From Amorphophallus konjac (Eukaryota; Streptophyta; Magnoliopsida; Alismatales; Araceae), in contig CM040121.1 in assembly GCA_022559845.1 (NCBI GenBank), positions 564,333,581 to 564,397,580 of the forward strand: a DNA stretch of 64,000 bases, written 5' to 3'. A program made the position numbers and the translations under genes. Under the pieces are notes generated by a model. The model was not told where the DNA came from, did no database searches, and was given only the letters and a program-made list of their open reading frames with translations. The first letter of the stretch is position 1, and the number at the start of each line of letters is the position of its first letter. Below are positions 21,441-32,046 of this stretch, piece after piece.

Positions 21441-21690
21441 AGGGGAGAAGTGGGCTGTGTCGCTGAAGGAAAGAGTGTACCGCTGGGTGCTCAAAGGGCG
21501 TACCGCTGGGAGGCAACAAGGGCGTACCGCTGGAGGCTCGAAGGGGTTTAGAGGAGTGTGCCGGCGAAGAGGCTTTGAGGCGTGCCGCTGAAGGCTGGGA
21601 GGAGTGTGCCGGCGAAGGGATTGGATGAGCATGCCACTGAAAGATGATTAGAGTGCACCGTTGAAGGGCCAATCTGGGCGTGATGGTGGA
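21440..21690 (-). repeat. GGCACACC-type array, T2 LTR, second block
   Basis: About ten copies of GTGCCGGCGAAG or GTACCGCTGGG words. Non-repetitive LTR sequence follows from 21690 to 21950. Confidence 0.75.
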
Positions 21691-21950
21691 GGTTCAATCA
21701 ATCTTCAATTCTTTATTTTAAGGCTTTTCTTTTCTTCTTATTTTAATTTTTATGCAGTTTTATATAAACCCCTCCCTTGTTTCGTTCTGTTCGGCCTCTC
21801 TGCCATAAGTCGGAAGTTCGGCCTGTCGTGGCGTTGATCGGTTCGGTTCTTATCATGGTACCGGCAGTGGCTTGATTAGTTGGAAGGCTTCATCATTAAT
21901 TATTCTGTTCGTTTGTTGCCTCCTTTTACCTTATTTAGCATGTTGTTATT

Positions 21951-22034
21951 TTCTGACAAAAATTCGGCAGCATCTCCCCTTGACCCGGGGCGTAAGGGAG
22001 ATAAAGGGAACGCGCCCACATGGAGTGGCGGAAC
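21951..22034 (-). promoter_or_regulatory. Leader motif, copy 3 (T2 LTR)
   Basis: It is inverted relative to the copies at 7712 and 23641 and co-oriented with T2 transcription. The sequence CCCCTTGACCCGGGGCGTAA is an imperfect palindrome able to form a short hairpin. Confidence 0.55.
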
Positions 22035-22149
22035 CCGACAACTGGAGGTGGGCGCCCGAGGGCAGCAACACCTTTATGGGGGCCTCGGAAAACCAGGAGA
22101 AAACCGTGAACGGAGGGCTTCTAGTACTAGGCATAATGGGCTGGGGGTT

Positions 22150-22400
22150 GGCGGCTGAGGGCGTACCGCTGAGGCACCAGGGGAAGGTGTACCACTGGGG
22201 GGCCAGAAAGTGTGTCGCTGAGGGCCTAAGGGGTGTACCGGCCAAGGGCAACGGGGTGTGCCGCTGAGGGCCAATAGGGGTGTGCCGCTGAGGGCCAGAA
22301 GGGCGTACCGGCCAAGGGCCAACGGGGTATGCCGCTGAGGGCCAAAAGGTGCGCCGGCCAAGGGCTGGAGAGTTGCACCGCTGGAGGATTAAAAGAGCTA
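22150..22400 (-). repeat. GGCACACC-type array, T2 LTR, third block
   Basis: About ten copies of GGTGTGCCGCTGAGGG-like words, the inverse of the array at 7290-7640. Confidence 0.8.
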
Positions 22401-23024
22401 AGTGTGTGGGCTGGGAGACCTATAGGCTATTCAGGGAAAGAAGGGGAATTCAAGGCCGAGAAAGGGCTGCTGGAACTGAGTGAAAGACCCACAAAACCAG
22501 GCTTCAAAGTGGAGGCATCACATTGATACGGTGACTCGAAAGAAACCGGAGAAACGGAGAAAACGGACAACACACCGCATGCACGGTGAAGGCGGGAGTA
22601 AATCATCAGATATAGTAGGAAAGACCCAAGGAAGGTGATTTTTCATTCATGAGAAGCAAAGGGCCGAGGCCCTACATACACGTTGACGGACACACCCGAG
22701 CCAAGGCTACGGGCCAGAAAGAAAACCCAAAAGCAAAAGAAAGGGAAGAGGAAAGCAAGGAAAACCATGGAAAGGAAGGCGTTGGGGCTGAAGTGGGGAC
22801 GACCGTCCACCCTTCTTCTCCCACACCTCCCCCCATTACATTCAGCCCTCCTTCTCTCTTACTCTCTCTTCTTCCCGGTGGCCGTCGGAGGAGACTCACG
22901 CCGGCGCCCTTCTTCTTCTCTTCTCTCTTCTCTTCCTCTCTTGCCTATGTCTCTTCCGTTTGTCTGTTGCTCTGCCTCCCTCTTCTTCTTTTTTCCGTCC
23001 CTTGGCCAGTTGAAGCGGGAGTCG

Positions 23025-23031
23025 TTTTATA
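23025..23031 (-). promoter_or_regulatory. TATA box of T2 LTR
   Basis: On the minus strand GGGAGTATAAAACGAC occupies the place matched by GGAGGTATAAAAGACAC in the T1 LTR (6538-6554). Flanking similarity continues for about 40 bp upstream and then stops. Confidence 0.6.
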
Positions 23032-23329
23032 CTCCCTGCCGCCGGAGCTTTGAGCACGACCGTCGAAGGCCTGGTCTCTTTCCTCTTATGGCTTCTTCGC
23101 GGGGTTTAACCCCAAATCCGTCTTTTCGTCTGAAGGATTCACCCTTCCCTCTCCTCGAGTGCCCAGGGCCAATACTTCCTTCGTGGTGCCCTTAGATCTC
23201 TTTCTCCTTCTTTTGGGCACACTCTTTTAGCTCAGACCCAGCCCGGTATGCCAACACCCTCTCCTCGTTGGTTTGCCAACCCATGAACCTTACCAATATT
23301 GCATCCACTCTCCCTAATCTCTTGCCCGG

Positions 23330-23560
23330 CACAACCTCAGCAATCCTTACCCGGCACACCCCAATCACTCCTGCCCGGCACACTCTTAACCCGGTGCAAT
23401 CCCTGGCTGAGCCCAGTCCGGCACAGCCCTCACTCGAGCCTATCCCGGTACACCCCCCCAGTGTTAGCCAGCCCGGCACACCTTCTTGAACCCCTCTTGC
23501 TCGGCACGGTTGCCATCTCCTCCTACCCAGTGCACTCCCAGTCTGTCTTAGTCGGGTCTC
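23330..23560 (+). repeat. GGCACACC-type array in third LTR
   Basis: About ten degenerate copies of CCCGGCACACC. The wording is closer to the array at 2700-3110 (CCCGGCAC) than to the T1 LTR (CAGCGGCAC). Confidence 0.7.
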
Positions 23561-23640
23561 CCGCTCGTTGATTTCTCCGAGGTTTTCTGAAGTTTCATCA
23601 AAGGTGTTGCCGCTCTCGGGCGCCCACCTCCAGTTGTCGG

Positions 23641-23724
23641 GTTCCGCCACTCTATGTGGGCGCGTTCCCTATATCTCCCTTACGCTCGGGTCAAGGGGAG
23701 ATGCTGCCGAATTTTTGTTAGAAA
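23641..23724 (+). promoter_or_regulatory. Leader motif, copy 4 (third LTR)
   Basis: GTTCCGCCACTCTATGTGGG, then CCCTTACGCTCGGGTCAAGG and CTGCCGAATTTTTGT. It is nearly identical to 7712-7796. Confidence 0.55.
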
Positions 23725-24054
23725 CGATAACATATTAAAAAGATAAAAGGAAGCAACCAACAAATGGAGCGACCACACGTTAAAAAGGACTAAAAGAAAG
23801 TAACACACAAATAAAAAAAAAGAAGAGAGAGAACAACGGTAAAACGCTTTAACCAAGGCAAGGGAACTGTGATCAACATAAAGAGAGCCAAATCGAACGA
23901 CAACTAAACAACTTGAACATTCGTCCTCATGGGAGAAAGAATGGAAATTGATCAAGAGAAGAAAATGAGAAACCCATGCAAACTTAATAAAAAATCAGAA
24001 AAGAAGAAAAGAAAAGCCTTAAAAGAACTAGAGGGAGAGTGGGCCCTCATCGGT

Positions 24055-24350
24055 ATTTTCCAACCTAGCCCTTCAGCGGTACACCCTTTTAGCCCTTCAG
24101 GGGCACGCTCCTAGCCCTTCAGCGATACACCCTATTAGCCCTTCAGCGGCACACTCCCTCAGCCCCTCAGCGGTACACTCTTTTGGCCCTTCAGCGGCAC
24201 ACTCCTCAGCCCTTCAGCGGTACACCCTTTTAGCCCTTTAGCGGCACACTCCCTCAGCCCTTCAGCGGTACACCCTTTTAGCCCTTCAGGGGCACACTCC
24301 CTCAGCCCTTCAGCGGTACACCCCTTTTAGCCCTCTAGCGGCCCACTCTC
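24055..24350 (+). repeat. CCCTTCAGCGGTACACC array in third LTR
   Basis: Thirteen or so copies of AGCCCTTCAGCGGTACACCC alternating with GGCACACTC forms, with a step near 24 bp. It is more regular than the matching T1 array, which suggests recent homogenisation. Confidence 0.85.
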
Positions 24351-24779
24351 TCTCCAAAAATGTATATAATGATAATAATAATGATAATGCTAATAAGAAA
24401 TTAATAAAAATTATGATAATTAAATAAATCTGAATATACATAAGAAATGAACAAAAAATGTGAAATAGTAATAATAATAGTAGAAAAGAAGAACATAATA
24501 ATAAAAAATAAAACAAAGTAAAGCAAAAAAATCATCGAGGACAAATATATAAAGGGGAATAAACAGCACCAAATCTTATGACTAAAAATCCGAGATAAAG
24601 AAGATGGTGAAATCTATATCGCAGTCCCGTCTCTCCCGTGACCCGGTGCCGAAGGAACAATGATGCTGCCCTTGCGGGTTGGGCCTGAGTCTTGGGAATT
24701 ATCCCGAAATGACCATGACCCGACCTCGCCCCGGGCCGACATTCCGACTAAACTGGACTCATTTTTCAGGCCGGATCCC

Positions 24780-25120
24780 TTCTGAGCCGTCACTAGAATT
24801 GCCGGGTGTTCGGTAGACATTTGAACGGGTTCACCTCGATTCTCGCCGCGTTTTTACTGCGGACCCGTGTCTGAACATCAAAAGACCCATGAGCGACCAA
24901 CATGGCCGACGGCTCCCACCCCGACGCGGTCGTGAGCCGGCATTGTTCTGGGCCGATAGCCCGTTAAATCGGATTCATTCTAAAGGGATTCGCTCCCGCT
25001 CTTTCATTGAAAGTGCCGTAAACTCGGCATACATTTGTACGGGGTCATTTCCACCCACGTCGCACTTTCAATATGGGCCCTTGCCCGAACATGAAAAGGT
25101 CCACAAGTGACCGACAGAAT
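24780..25120 (+). repeat. LTR subrepeats (GGCAGACATTTGAA / CCCGTGTCTGAACA type)
   Basis: Two related blocks, near 24800-24900 and 25010-25120, match the single T1 block at 8870-8970. Two more copies lie at 28490-28620 and 28850-28955 beyond the nested element. Confidence 0.65.
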
Positions 25121-25296
25121 CGGAATAGAACGAGATGGCTCTCGCCACCCCTGGACTCCTTCCATGGGAATATCAATAAGACCTCCGTGGGCCACACTTA
25201 GACCTCGGGCCTGTCCCGATCATGGTCATCATCTGGCTCATATCCTCGGTCTACAGCCCGCTCCTTTCGAACACGTTTTCGATTCTGGAGTCTAGT

Positions 25297-25301
25297 CTCG
25301 G
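25297..25301 (+). other. Target-site duplication, left (CTCGG)
   Basis: CTCGG directly precedes the TGACG end of the left LTR and recurs at 28315-28319 directly after the CGTCA end of the right LTR. A 5-bp duplication is the normal size for LTR elements. Confidence 0.9.
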
Positions 25302-25817
25302 TGACGCGGCGGCGACGTGGAAGACGGATCGACGGCACTCCGGGATACGAACAGGACGGATAGGTTGCTACCTCACGCAGCTCGGCCTCACGCCGGACGG
25401 TCTCACACCGGGCGACGCTCAATCCTCACAAAAGGAGAAGAGAGAGAAGGGAAAGACAAGAGGGAGAACTCTCACACAAAAACAACACTTTATATATTTC
25501 ATGCATTCATACGTAACACACACTTGCCTTCCTTTATATAGGAGGAGGCTCATAACAACCACACCTTTCATACTTCCACTTATTGTACTTATGTCCTAGC
25601 CTAATAAGACAAGACCCACCAACCCTATATTGACTTTGTGGGTTTAATAAAATAAAATACACACTTTGACTATGACTAGCCTAATACAACAAAAGTAAAT
25701 AATACATGTAGTAAATACATGTATTTTATACGCGTAGATACTCAATACTCAAATACGTATAAATACACACAATTAAATAATACTCGGGATGCCCATGCTG
25801 CTTGACGATCCTCGTCA
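25302..25817 (-). repeat. 3' LTR of nested element
   Basis: It has ends TGACG/CGTCA and, on the minus strand, a TATA-like CTATATAAAGGAAGGC (about 25531-25545). About five differences from 27799-28314 (roughly 99 percent identity). Confidence 0.92.
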
Positions 25818-26659
25818 AACCCCTCCACTTGAAGAGGTTCGACCTCGAACCTAGGACCATTGCTCAGAGAAGTAGCGGCATTGGTGGAAACGTTCGGTGA
25901 AGACGGACGGTAGAGAAGGACAGATCTAGAACTTCGAATGGGGCCTCGCACCCGTCCCAATCCAAGGACGATGCATCCGAAATTTCAAATTCGTCCTTCA
26001 TGATGGAGCAGAGGAAGACGGAATTGGAGCTTCGAATGGGGCCTCGCACCCGTCCCAATCCAAGGACGATGCACCCGAAACGTCAAATTCTTTCTTCCTG
26101 GCGGAGCGGATTTGGCCAAAGACCGAACTTTACTCATGCAGGACAAAACCCGAATCTGATGATTTTATTATTTTCTCACCTAGTTATAGTTTCAATATTC
26201 TAAATATTCTCACTCCATTTATTTAATCTTCTCCCATTTTAGACAATATATTTTTTTTTCTTTCTCATTTTTTTTTCAACCCTCAAACTTCTCATTTTCT
26301 TCGAACCTCTTTTTTTTTCTTTTTCAAACTTCTCATTTTCTTTTTTTGTTTCAACCTTTTTTTTTTCAAACCTTCAACCACTCTTTATGGCTTTGCAAAC
26401 TCCCTTTTTTTTTCAAACATCAACTCTTTTTTTTTAATAATAATATATATATAGATAATAATATATATACTTTGTATATATATTTAACTTCTCTCTCTTT
26501 TTTTCCAATCTCCCCTTTTTTTCTTTTGACTTTTCTTTCTCTTTTCAAACTTCACCTAATTTTCAAACTTTGTCACTTCTTCAAAACCCATTTTTTTAAC
26601 CTTTTTTTTTTCTTCAAACCGTCACCTTTCAACCCCCCCTTTTTTTAAGCCCTTCGGCT

Positions 26660-27330
26660 GGTGGTCAATTAGGGCAGGCGGAGGCGGGCTCGAGCGCCTG
26701 CTGGCGCAGGCGGCTCGTCGACAGCGGCGGGGTGGGTGCGGCCGCGGGTGGGAGCGGCAGGTAGGCGCGTGCAGGAGCCTGTGTGCGCGGCCGGCGACAA
26801 CGGCGGTGCTGGGAGCGCTGGCCGGACGTGAGGGGAAGGGCCGCAGGGGGCGGCGTGGCCGCGGGTGGCCGGGACGGGTGATCGCGGCGACTCAGGCGGC
26901 GACCTTGGCGGGTGACATGGCGACGCGTCCGGCGCCGTTGGGGTGCTGACGGTGACAGGCGGCAGGGACGGCGGGTCCGGGGGCGCCTGCGGGCGCGGGC
27001 GGGCGTCCTGGGCTCGCCGGACGGGCGCGTGGGCGAGCGCGGCGGTGGCCTGGTGCACTGGGCGCGCTGGCGGCGGCCTCCCGTTGACGGGCCAAGCGCG
27101 TCTGGGCGCGTCTGGCGGGGCCGGAGCGGGGCCGGCGACGGGCGGGCGCACGAGGGCGCAGGGCGGGCACGCCTGGGGCGAAGGCTGCGAGGGTCGCCGC
27201 GTCCGCGGCGGCTGAGGCGGGGCGGCGGAGCTCGGTGGCGGGTGGCGTCCGGGGCCTGCTGCAGCAGGCAGCTGCCGGGGGTGACAGGGGAGCCGGCGGT
27301 CGCGCTGGTGGGCTCCTGCGACGCGAGAGA
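26660..27330. other. GC-rich internal segment of nested element, no convincing gene
   Basis: Strong GC richness leaves several frames open on both strands with Arg/Gly/Ala/Pro-rich low-complexity translations. No domain or motif is recognisable. It is flanked by pyrimidine-rich (26220-26650) and GA-rich (27330-27620) DNA. A captured fragment of a GC-rich host gene is possible but not shown. Confidence 0.5.
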
Positions 27331-27783
27331 GAAAGAGAACAGGGAGAGAGAGAGAGCGAGAGAGAGCAGAGAGAGAGAAACGCTGGAGGGAGAGAGAGAA
27401 CCGAGAAAGAGATTACGGGAGAGAGGAGATGATTAGCACAGAAAGAAATAGATTAGCAGAGAGAGATTCACGGGAGGTTTTGAAATTTTTTTTTCTTTCT
27501 ATTCTGCTGTGTGCTTAACAGAAAGAGAGGGAGAGAGAAACGTGGGAGGGAGAGAGAGAAACCGAGAGAGAGAGATTACAGAGAAAGAATTGAGAAAGGA
27601 AGTGAGATAGAGAGAAGAGGTTCTAAATTTTTTTTTTTCTATTCTTTTTCTTCTCAATCACAGATCCTTCTGCTATTCTTCTTCCTTTTTTTTGTTTCTT
27701 TTTTTCTTCACTTCTAACAATCTAGAGAGAGAAAGAGAGAGAGACGTCGGAGACGTCGGGTTGACGGAGGCGCCGTTTGTTGG

Positions 27784-27795
27784 GCTCTGATACCA
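27784..27795 (-). other. Primer-binding site of nested element
   Basis: On the minus strand TGGTATCAGAGC stands three bases inside the right LTR. This is the common plant site complementary to the 3' end of initiator tRNA-Met, and it fixes the element's orientation. Confidence 0.85.
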
Positions 27796-27798
27796 ATT

Positions 27799-28314
27799 TG
27801 ACGCAGCGGCGACGTGGAAGACGGATCGACGGCACTCCGGGATACGAACAGGACGGATAGGTTGCTACCTCACGCAGCTCGGCCTCACGCCGGACGGTCT
27901 CACACCGGGCGACGCTCAATCCTCACAAAAGGAGAAGAGAGAGAAGGGAAAGACAAGAGGGAGAACTCTCACACAAAAACAACACTTTATATATTTCATG
28001 CATTCATACGTAACACATACTTGCCTTCCTTTATATAGGAGGAGGCTCATAACAACCACACCTTTCATACTTCCACTTATTGTACTTATGTCCTAGCCTA
28101 ATAAGACAAGACCCACCAACCCTATATTGACTTTGTGGGTTTAATAACATAAAATACACACTTTGACTATGACTAGCCTAATACAACAAAAGTAAATAAT
28201 ACATGTAGTAAATACATGTATTTTATACACGTAGATACTCAATACTCAAATACGTATAAATACACACAATTAAATAATACTCGGGATGCCCATGCTGCTT
28301 GACGATTCTCGTCA
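27799..28314 (-). repeat. 5' LTR of nested element
   Basis: Matches 25302-25817. It would supply the element's promoter, with the TATA-like site near 28030-28042 on the minus strand. Confidence 0.92.
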
Positions 28315-28319
28315 CTCGG

Positions 28320-28960
28320 AACTCTCCCCCGTTGCCCTCCAGCACCGGAAATGTTAATGATGCCCGTGCAAGCCTCGTTCGGACCACGGGAGGCGCCCCC
28401 GGTATGGTCCTGACTCGATCTCGCACCGGGCCAATAGATTCACTGGTTTCCGACTACAATAACCGAGATTCAACCAAATATTTTCAGTGTCTCGGAATAA
28501 TAAACTTGTCGTATCCCGGCATGCATATGTTCCAGGTCCTCCCGCTACGATTACAATATTCTCAAGCCGGACTCCCGTCCGAATATTAAATGGTCTCTCG
28601 AATGACCGACATGTTTCGAACGCCCGCTTCTCCGGACACAGGGCTTTTCAGCCGATTCAAGGGATATTCCCTCGTCGCCCCTTGGCACAGGAAATATTAA
28701 TGACGCTCATGCAAGTCTTGTTTCGACCGCGGGGGGCCCACCACAGTATGGTCGCAGCTTGCTCTTGCACCGGGCCAACAGATTTACCGATTTCCGACCG
28801 CTCTAACCGAGGTTCAGCCAAATATTTTTCATTCTTCTGAACAGTAAATTGCAATATCCTGGCATACATATGCTCCAGTCTTCCCGCGACGATCGCGCTT
28901 TTCCTGAGACGGACACTTGTCCGAACATTAAATGGTCAGCATATGACCGACATGATCTCG
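28320..28960 (+). repeat. About 330-bp subrepeat, two copies, in third LTR
   Basis: The block with CCGGAAATGTTAATGATGCC, GCACCGGGCCAATAGATTCA and AACCGAGATTCAACCAAATA recurs about 340 bp later (28680-28960) with 80 percent or so identity. In T1 the corresponding LTR part lacks this duplication. Confidence 0.65.
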
Positions 28961-29301
28961 AATGGTTTTCTTCCCGCCTTTGTGCGAGGATTTCAATACC
29001 TCATAATAGACCTTCCATGCAATTAATTTCATGGCCATGAGGCCCTGAATCTCAGCGATTAATCAAGGGTGTTCCCTCGTATGGGGGATGTAAATGACGC
29101 CACGACCTTTATGGCGCGGCGGGTTTTGGTCCCGACACGAACCACACAATCGTCTGACGAAGTCAGATCGAGCGCACCATGGGCTCTTCGGAGCCTGAAC
29201 AAATTGTCACTTCGGTGACTGGCACGCCCACACACTTAATAGACGAATCAACCATGCCCGAAGAGGCCGAGCGTAATAGACGAACGAAAAGTGCATCCAC
29301 A

Positions 29302-29705
29302 TGAGCCTGACCTGATAGCACAAGTGAGTACATGGGGACATTAGTCCCATATCAGAGAATGGATTTTAGTAGGAGAAGGGATTCCCTATAAAGTGAAGGT
29401 TGCCCAACTAGGTGTGGACATCTTACATATCCTTGTCATCACTTTTAACTCAAAGTAGCTTGACTGCTAGTGGGCCTTTCCTTCCAGTCCCATGGAGGGG
29501 GGGACCTAATGACTTCAATCTTATATAAAGGATTGTGACTCCAACCACCCTTACCTCTCTCCCATACCACTGTTGCACTCTACTATTATTCCCTAGTTGG
29601 CCAACCAATTAAATCAGCCACATAAGACTAAAAAAAGGGCAAAAGGACTAAAAAGAGTGTCACAAGCCCATGAAATAGCTAACAAGTCTTAAGGAGAACC
29701 TCGAG
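29302..29705 (+). other. Unclassified LTR-like remnant
   Basis: No gene is seen. The words GGGACATTAGTCCCATATC, CCCTATAAAGTGAAGGTTGC and CTTATATAAAGGATTGTG resemble a small LTR with a TATA box near 29524, but no partner LTR or duplication was found. Confidence 0.3.
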
Positions 29706-29710
29706 GTTGG

Positions 29711-30113
29711 CTTTGGTATGGAGTTAGGTTAAAGGTGGGCTAAGTCAACCTGATTAAAATAGTCCGGAGTTAACCCATTTTTAATTTGGTAGGAGAGTAG
29801 TTAATCTGGGAGTAAGAATGTGGGCTAACCTACTTTTAATCTAGTATGATTTGATAAATAGTAGGTTAACCCAGTAATAATGAGAGAGAGAAATAGCATT
29901 AATTATGAGAGAGAGACACATTTAATTGAGCATTTATTGAGGATAGGAGGTTAACTCACCTTAACCCACCTCTGTGTGTGGGTTTCAAAACCCAGGAATA
30001 ACCCTGAGTTGGTTCTTAACCTAAACCGATTAACACTAACTCTTTATCAAAGCACAAAAAAGTTTATCCCGGAGTTAACTTAGAGCCAACCATGGGATAA
30101 ACCGATACCAAAG
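29711..30113. mobile_element. MITE-like element with CTTTGGTAT ends
   Basis: Inverted ends CTTTGGTATGG (29711) and CCGATACCAAAG (30113). The interior has TTAACCCA/GGGTTAAG words shared with the larger element at 36663-37821, so they may be one family. No ORF. The left boundary of the large segmental duplication falls inside it at 29812. A target-site duplication could not be defined. Confidence 0.5.
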
Positions 30114-30402
30114 AGAGGCCGAAGGTGTAGAAAAGGGCTAAAAGTTGGGGAGAGTCCTGACCAAACCCTTAGGGGACCAAAAAAAAGGTCAATAGCCCAA
30201 AAATGACCCACGAGTCTAAAATAAGCAAGTGTGAACTCTCTCTCATTAACAGGCTAGCCACACATACATGACACAGTGTAGATTTGGTGACGGCTGTGTT
30301 ATGTGTTGCCTAGATAGCAAGCATGCTTAGTGGACCTACACGAGAGGTGACTCATGGTGGGGAAGAAGCCCTTCCTTCCCTTTGCTAGAGCTAGCGTCAA
30401 AC

Positions 30403-30686
30403 TAGGGGCAGAGCCACATTGGGCTTCAAGGGGACACAAGGTTTCAAAGTTTGGAAATATTTCATTAATTCTTCATCATCCTCCATCAAAGTGTGGAAAT
30501 ATTTCATTGACGGATGGAAGTCGTTGTATGTAGGATGCAACAATCATTATTTAGAGTTTTTTTTCATTTTCTCAAAATATTTACAAATTCTTGAATTTTA
30601 TGAAAATTTAAAATTTCTTATTATTTAACAATTTTGTTAATTAAAGTTCATATGACCCCTTAAACAAAAAACTCTGGCTATGCCTA
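30403..30686. mobile_element. Small TIR element, GGGGCAGAGCCA type
   Basis: TAGGGGCAGAGCCACA at the left and CTCTGGCTATGCCTA at the right form imperfect inverted ends about 284 bp apart. The matching right part occurs in the 3' flank of gene B (about 36000-36625), where the left end is cut by a CACTA-like terminus. Confidence 0.4.
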
Positions 30687-30889
30687 TGCATTAAGTGATA
30701 GGAGCCATAGCCACTGGACCCTTGGGGGGGCACCTTACAGCTTTCTCTTGGGTAACAGGTTCTCAAAGCTCCTTCCCGCACCAAGGCAATGCCTTATAAG
30801 CATATGTATCTTACGGGAAATGATCGGTATCAACCAGATCAAGACACTATATCTACTTTAGAAATGCAATACATTTATAGAATGATGGA

Positions 30890-32046
30890 ATTTACAACAT
30901 ACGTTATGGGATGCAATGTATCTTACAAGAGTGCTAGAGACAAGATAAATTTTAGGAATAAATTACCGGGACAATGAAAGATGAAATTTGTTCACTTTTC
31001 TTATGTTAGAGATGTTTTTACCTTCAAAGTAGGTATTTCTAAACAAATTCGATGGAGTTAGAGAAATTTTAAGGAATTTGTGAATGGAGCTACAGCGTGA
31101 AGATAGAAAATTAAGTAGGCATTTTTAGAAAAGAGTTTATTATAAATGCATCCTGAAAAGTAAATTGTAGAATTAATCCGCTTTCTAATTAATTTGCTAA
31201 TGTACCACTCTTACTTTAATGTCCATATATACCTTATAATCTAGAACTTGATTTATGTCCTAGGAAGAAATGTATACGCCCGTGACACTCCATCTAATAT
31301 CTAACATGTATGTACATCGAGATAAACTTGAGGACAATAATTTTACCTTAGAATCGTTAGACATTATCCACTGTCGGTTGATGTTAATCTTTTATATTTA
31401 GAGATTTTTGCAAATAAATAACTATGGTTAGAAATGAACTTGAAAAAAATTATTCTAGGAAATACATTAACATGCGTGTCACTACGTTAATTCAAATCGT
31501 TCATAAATATCATTTATGTACGACTTTTTATAAATTTTTGACAAAGAGATGTGATATGACTGTCAATAAATATTATGGTATATTTGCACAATGGGAATTA
31601 AATCAGTGGCACATATGCTGATGTATTTTGAGGAGTGATTTTTTTCCAATTCACATTTAACAATTATTTATTTTTAAAAAACCCTTAGATTTATCTAAGC
31701 CCACATTTCTTTAATTAGTTTCTCCAATATAAAGTGAAGCTGAGATGAAGACATGGAAGGAGTTACGTTGTAAAATCTGGACGTGTAAGTTCCAAGTTTC
31801 GCTCTTATCGTACGTGGTGACAAATTGTTAGCTAGATACCGTATTTTCATTTCAAAAATGATAATTTAACAAGGAAGATACAACAAACGCAATCGAAGAA
31901 CTGGAGAGAATTAAAAAGTGATCCTTGTGGGGGATAGAGAACATAGTTTTGTTGCATATTGTCACTGAGCATGCATAAAAATTGGGGCTGCATGCCATGA
32001 ATCCAACATGTGAATTGAACACCCTTATGCATGCATGCGAAGGTGA
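30890..32046. repeat. Conserved 3' flank of gene A
   Basis: About 1.15 kb between the GGAATTTACAACATACGTTA motif and the gene A stop recurs downstream of every polygalacturonase copy: 37985-39146 (B), 47484-48645 (C), 51456-52612 (D) and 58550-59711 (E). A, B, D and E are nearly identical. C differs at roughly one base in ten. Short open frames in it (62 and 65 codons) are broken in the C copy, so it is treated as non-coding flank. Confidence 0.8.

Larger units (their letters stand above)
19732..23072 (-). mobile_element. 5' LTR of Tat-lineage element T2, truncated in U3
   Basis: The left end TGTGGACGCAC is the inverse of the LTR 3' end at 9308. The first 270 bp (19732-20000) match 9040-9308 inverted. 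The same order of parts as the T1 LTR, inverted, follows: a subrepeat block, repeat arrays, the leader motif, a third array, a purine-rich leader and a TATA box. Homology to T1 U3 stops near 23072, where a plus-strand LTR copy begins. The LTR lies directly upstream of the gag-pol frame it would drive. Confidence 0.8.
25302..28314 (-). mobile_element. Nested non-autonomous LTR retrotransposon (3,013 bp)
   Basis: Two 516-bp LTRs (25302-25817 and 27799-28314) begin TGACGC and end CTCGTCA and differ at about five positions. A 5-bp duplication (CTCGG) flanks the element. The primer site TGGTATCAGAGC (27784-27795, minus strand) is the type that pairs with initiator tRNA-Met. It lies beside the right LTR, so transcription runs on the minus strand. 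A purine tract (AAGTGGAGGGGTT) lies beside the left LTR. The internal 1.98 kb has no gag or pol, only pyrimidine-rich, GC-rich (26660-27330) and GA-rich stretches, so movement would need proteins from another element. Insertion is recent. Ty1/copia or Ty3/gypsy origin is not decided. Confidence 0.92.
23073..29301 (+). mobile_element. Third Tat-family LTR (plus strand), 5'-truncated, split by a nested element
   Basis: From about 23073 the order follows the R-U5 part of the T1 LTR: pyrimidine-rich stretch, GGCACACC array (23330-23560), leader motif (23641-23724), second array (24055-24350), AT-rich stretch, CCCGTGACCCGG block (24630), GGACCCGTGTCTGAACA block (24860) and the terminal block (29041-29301) ending GTGCATCCACA. 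The U3 and TATA box are absent. The run is interrupted at 25302-28314 by a nested retroelement. Without the insert about 3.2 kb of LTR remains. It has more internal subrepeats than T1. Confidence 0.75.

Noticed and set aside
20692..21551. Frames with repeated SLYT/KSVH words
   Set aside because: They are translations of the short tandem array in the T2 LTR.
26669..27436. Arg/Pro/Ala-rich frames in the GC-rich segment
   Set aside because: Open on both strands because of base composition. No motif and no start context.
29302..29705. Possible Cassandra or TRIM element
   Set aside because: Has the GGGACATTAGTCCC word but no 5S-like block and no second LTR was found.
31424..31621. 65-codon frame (and a 62-codon frame near 30789) repeated downstream of several genes
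   Set aside because: Near-identity follows from the DNA duplication, and the diverged copy at 47.5-48.2 kb has stops and indels.
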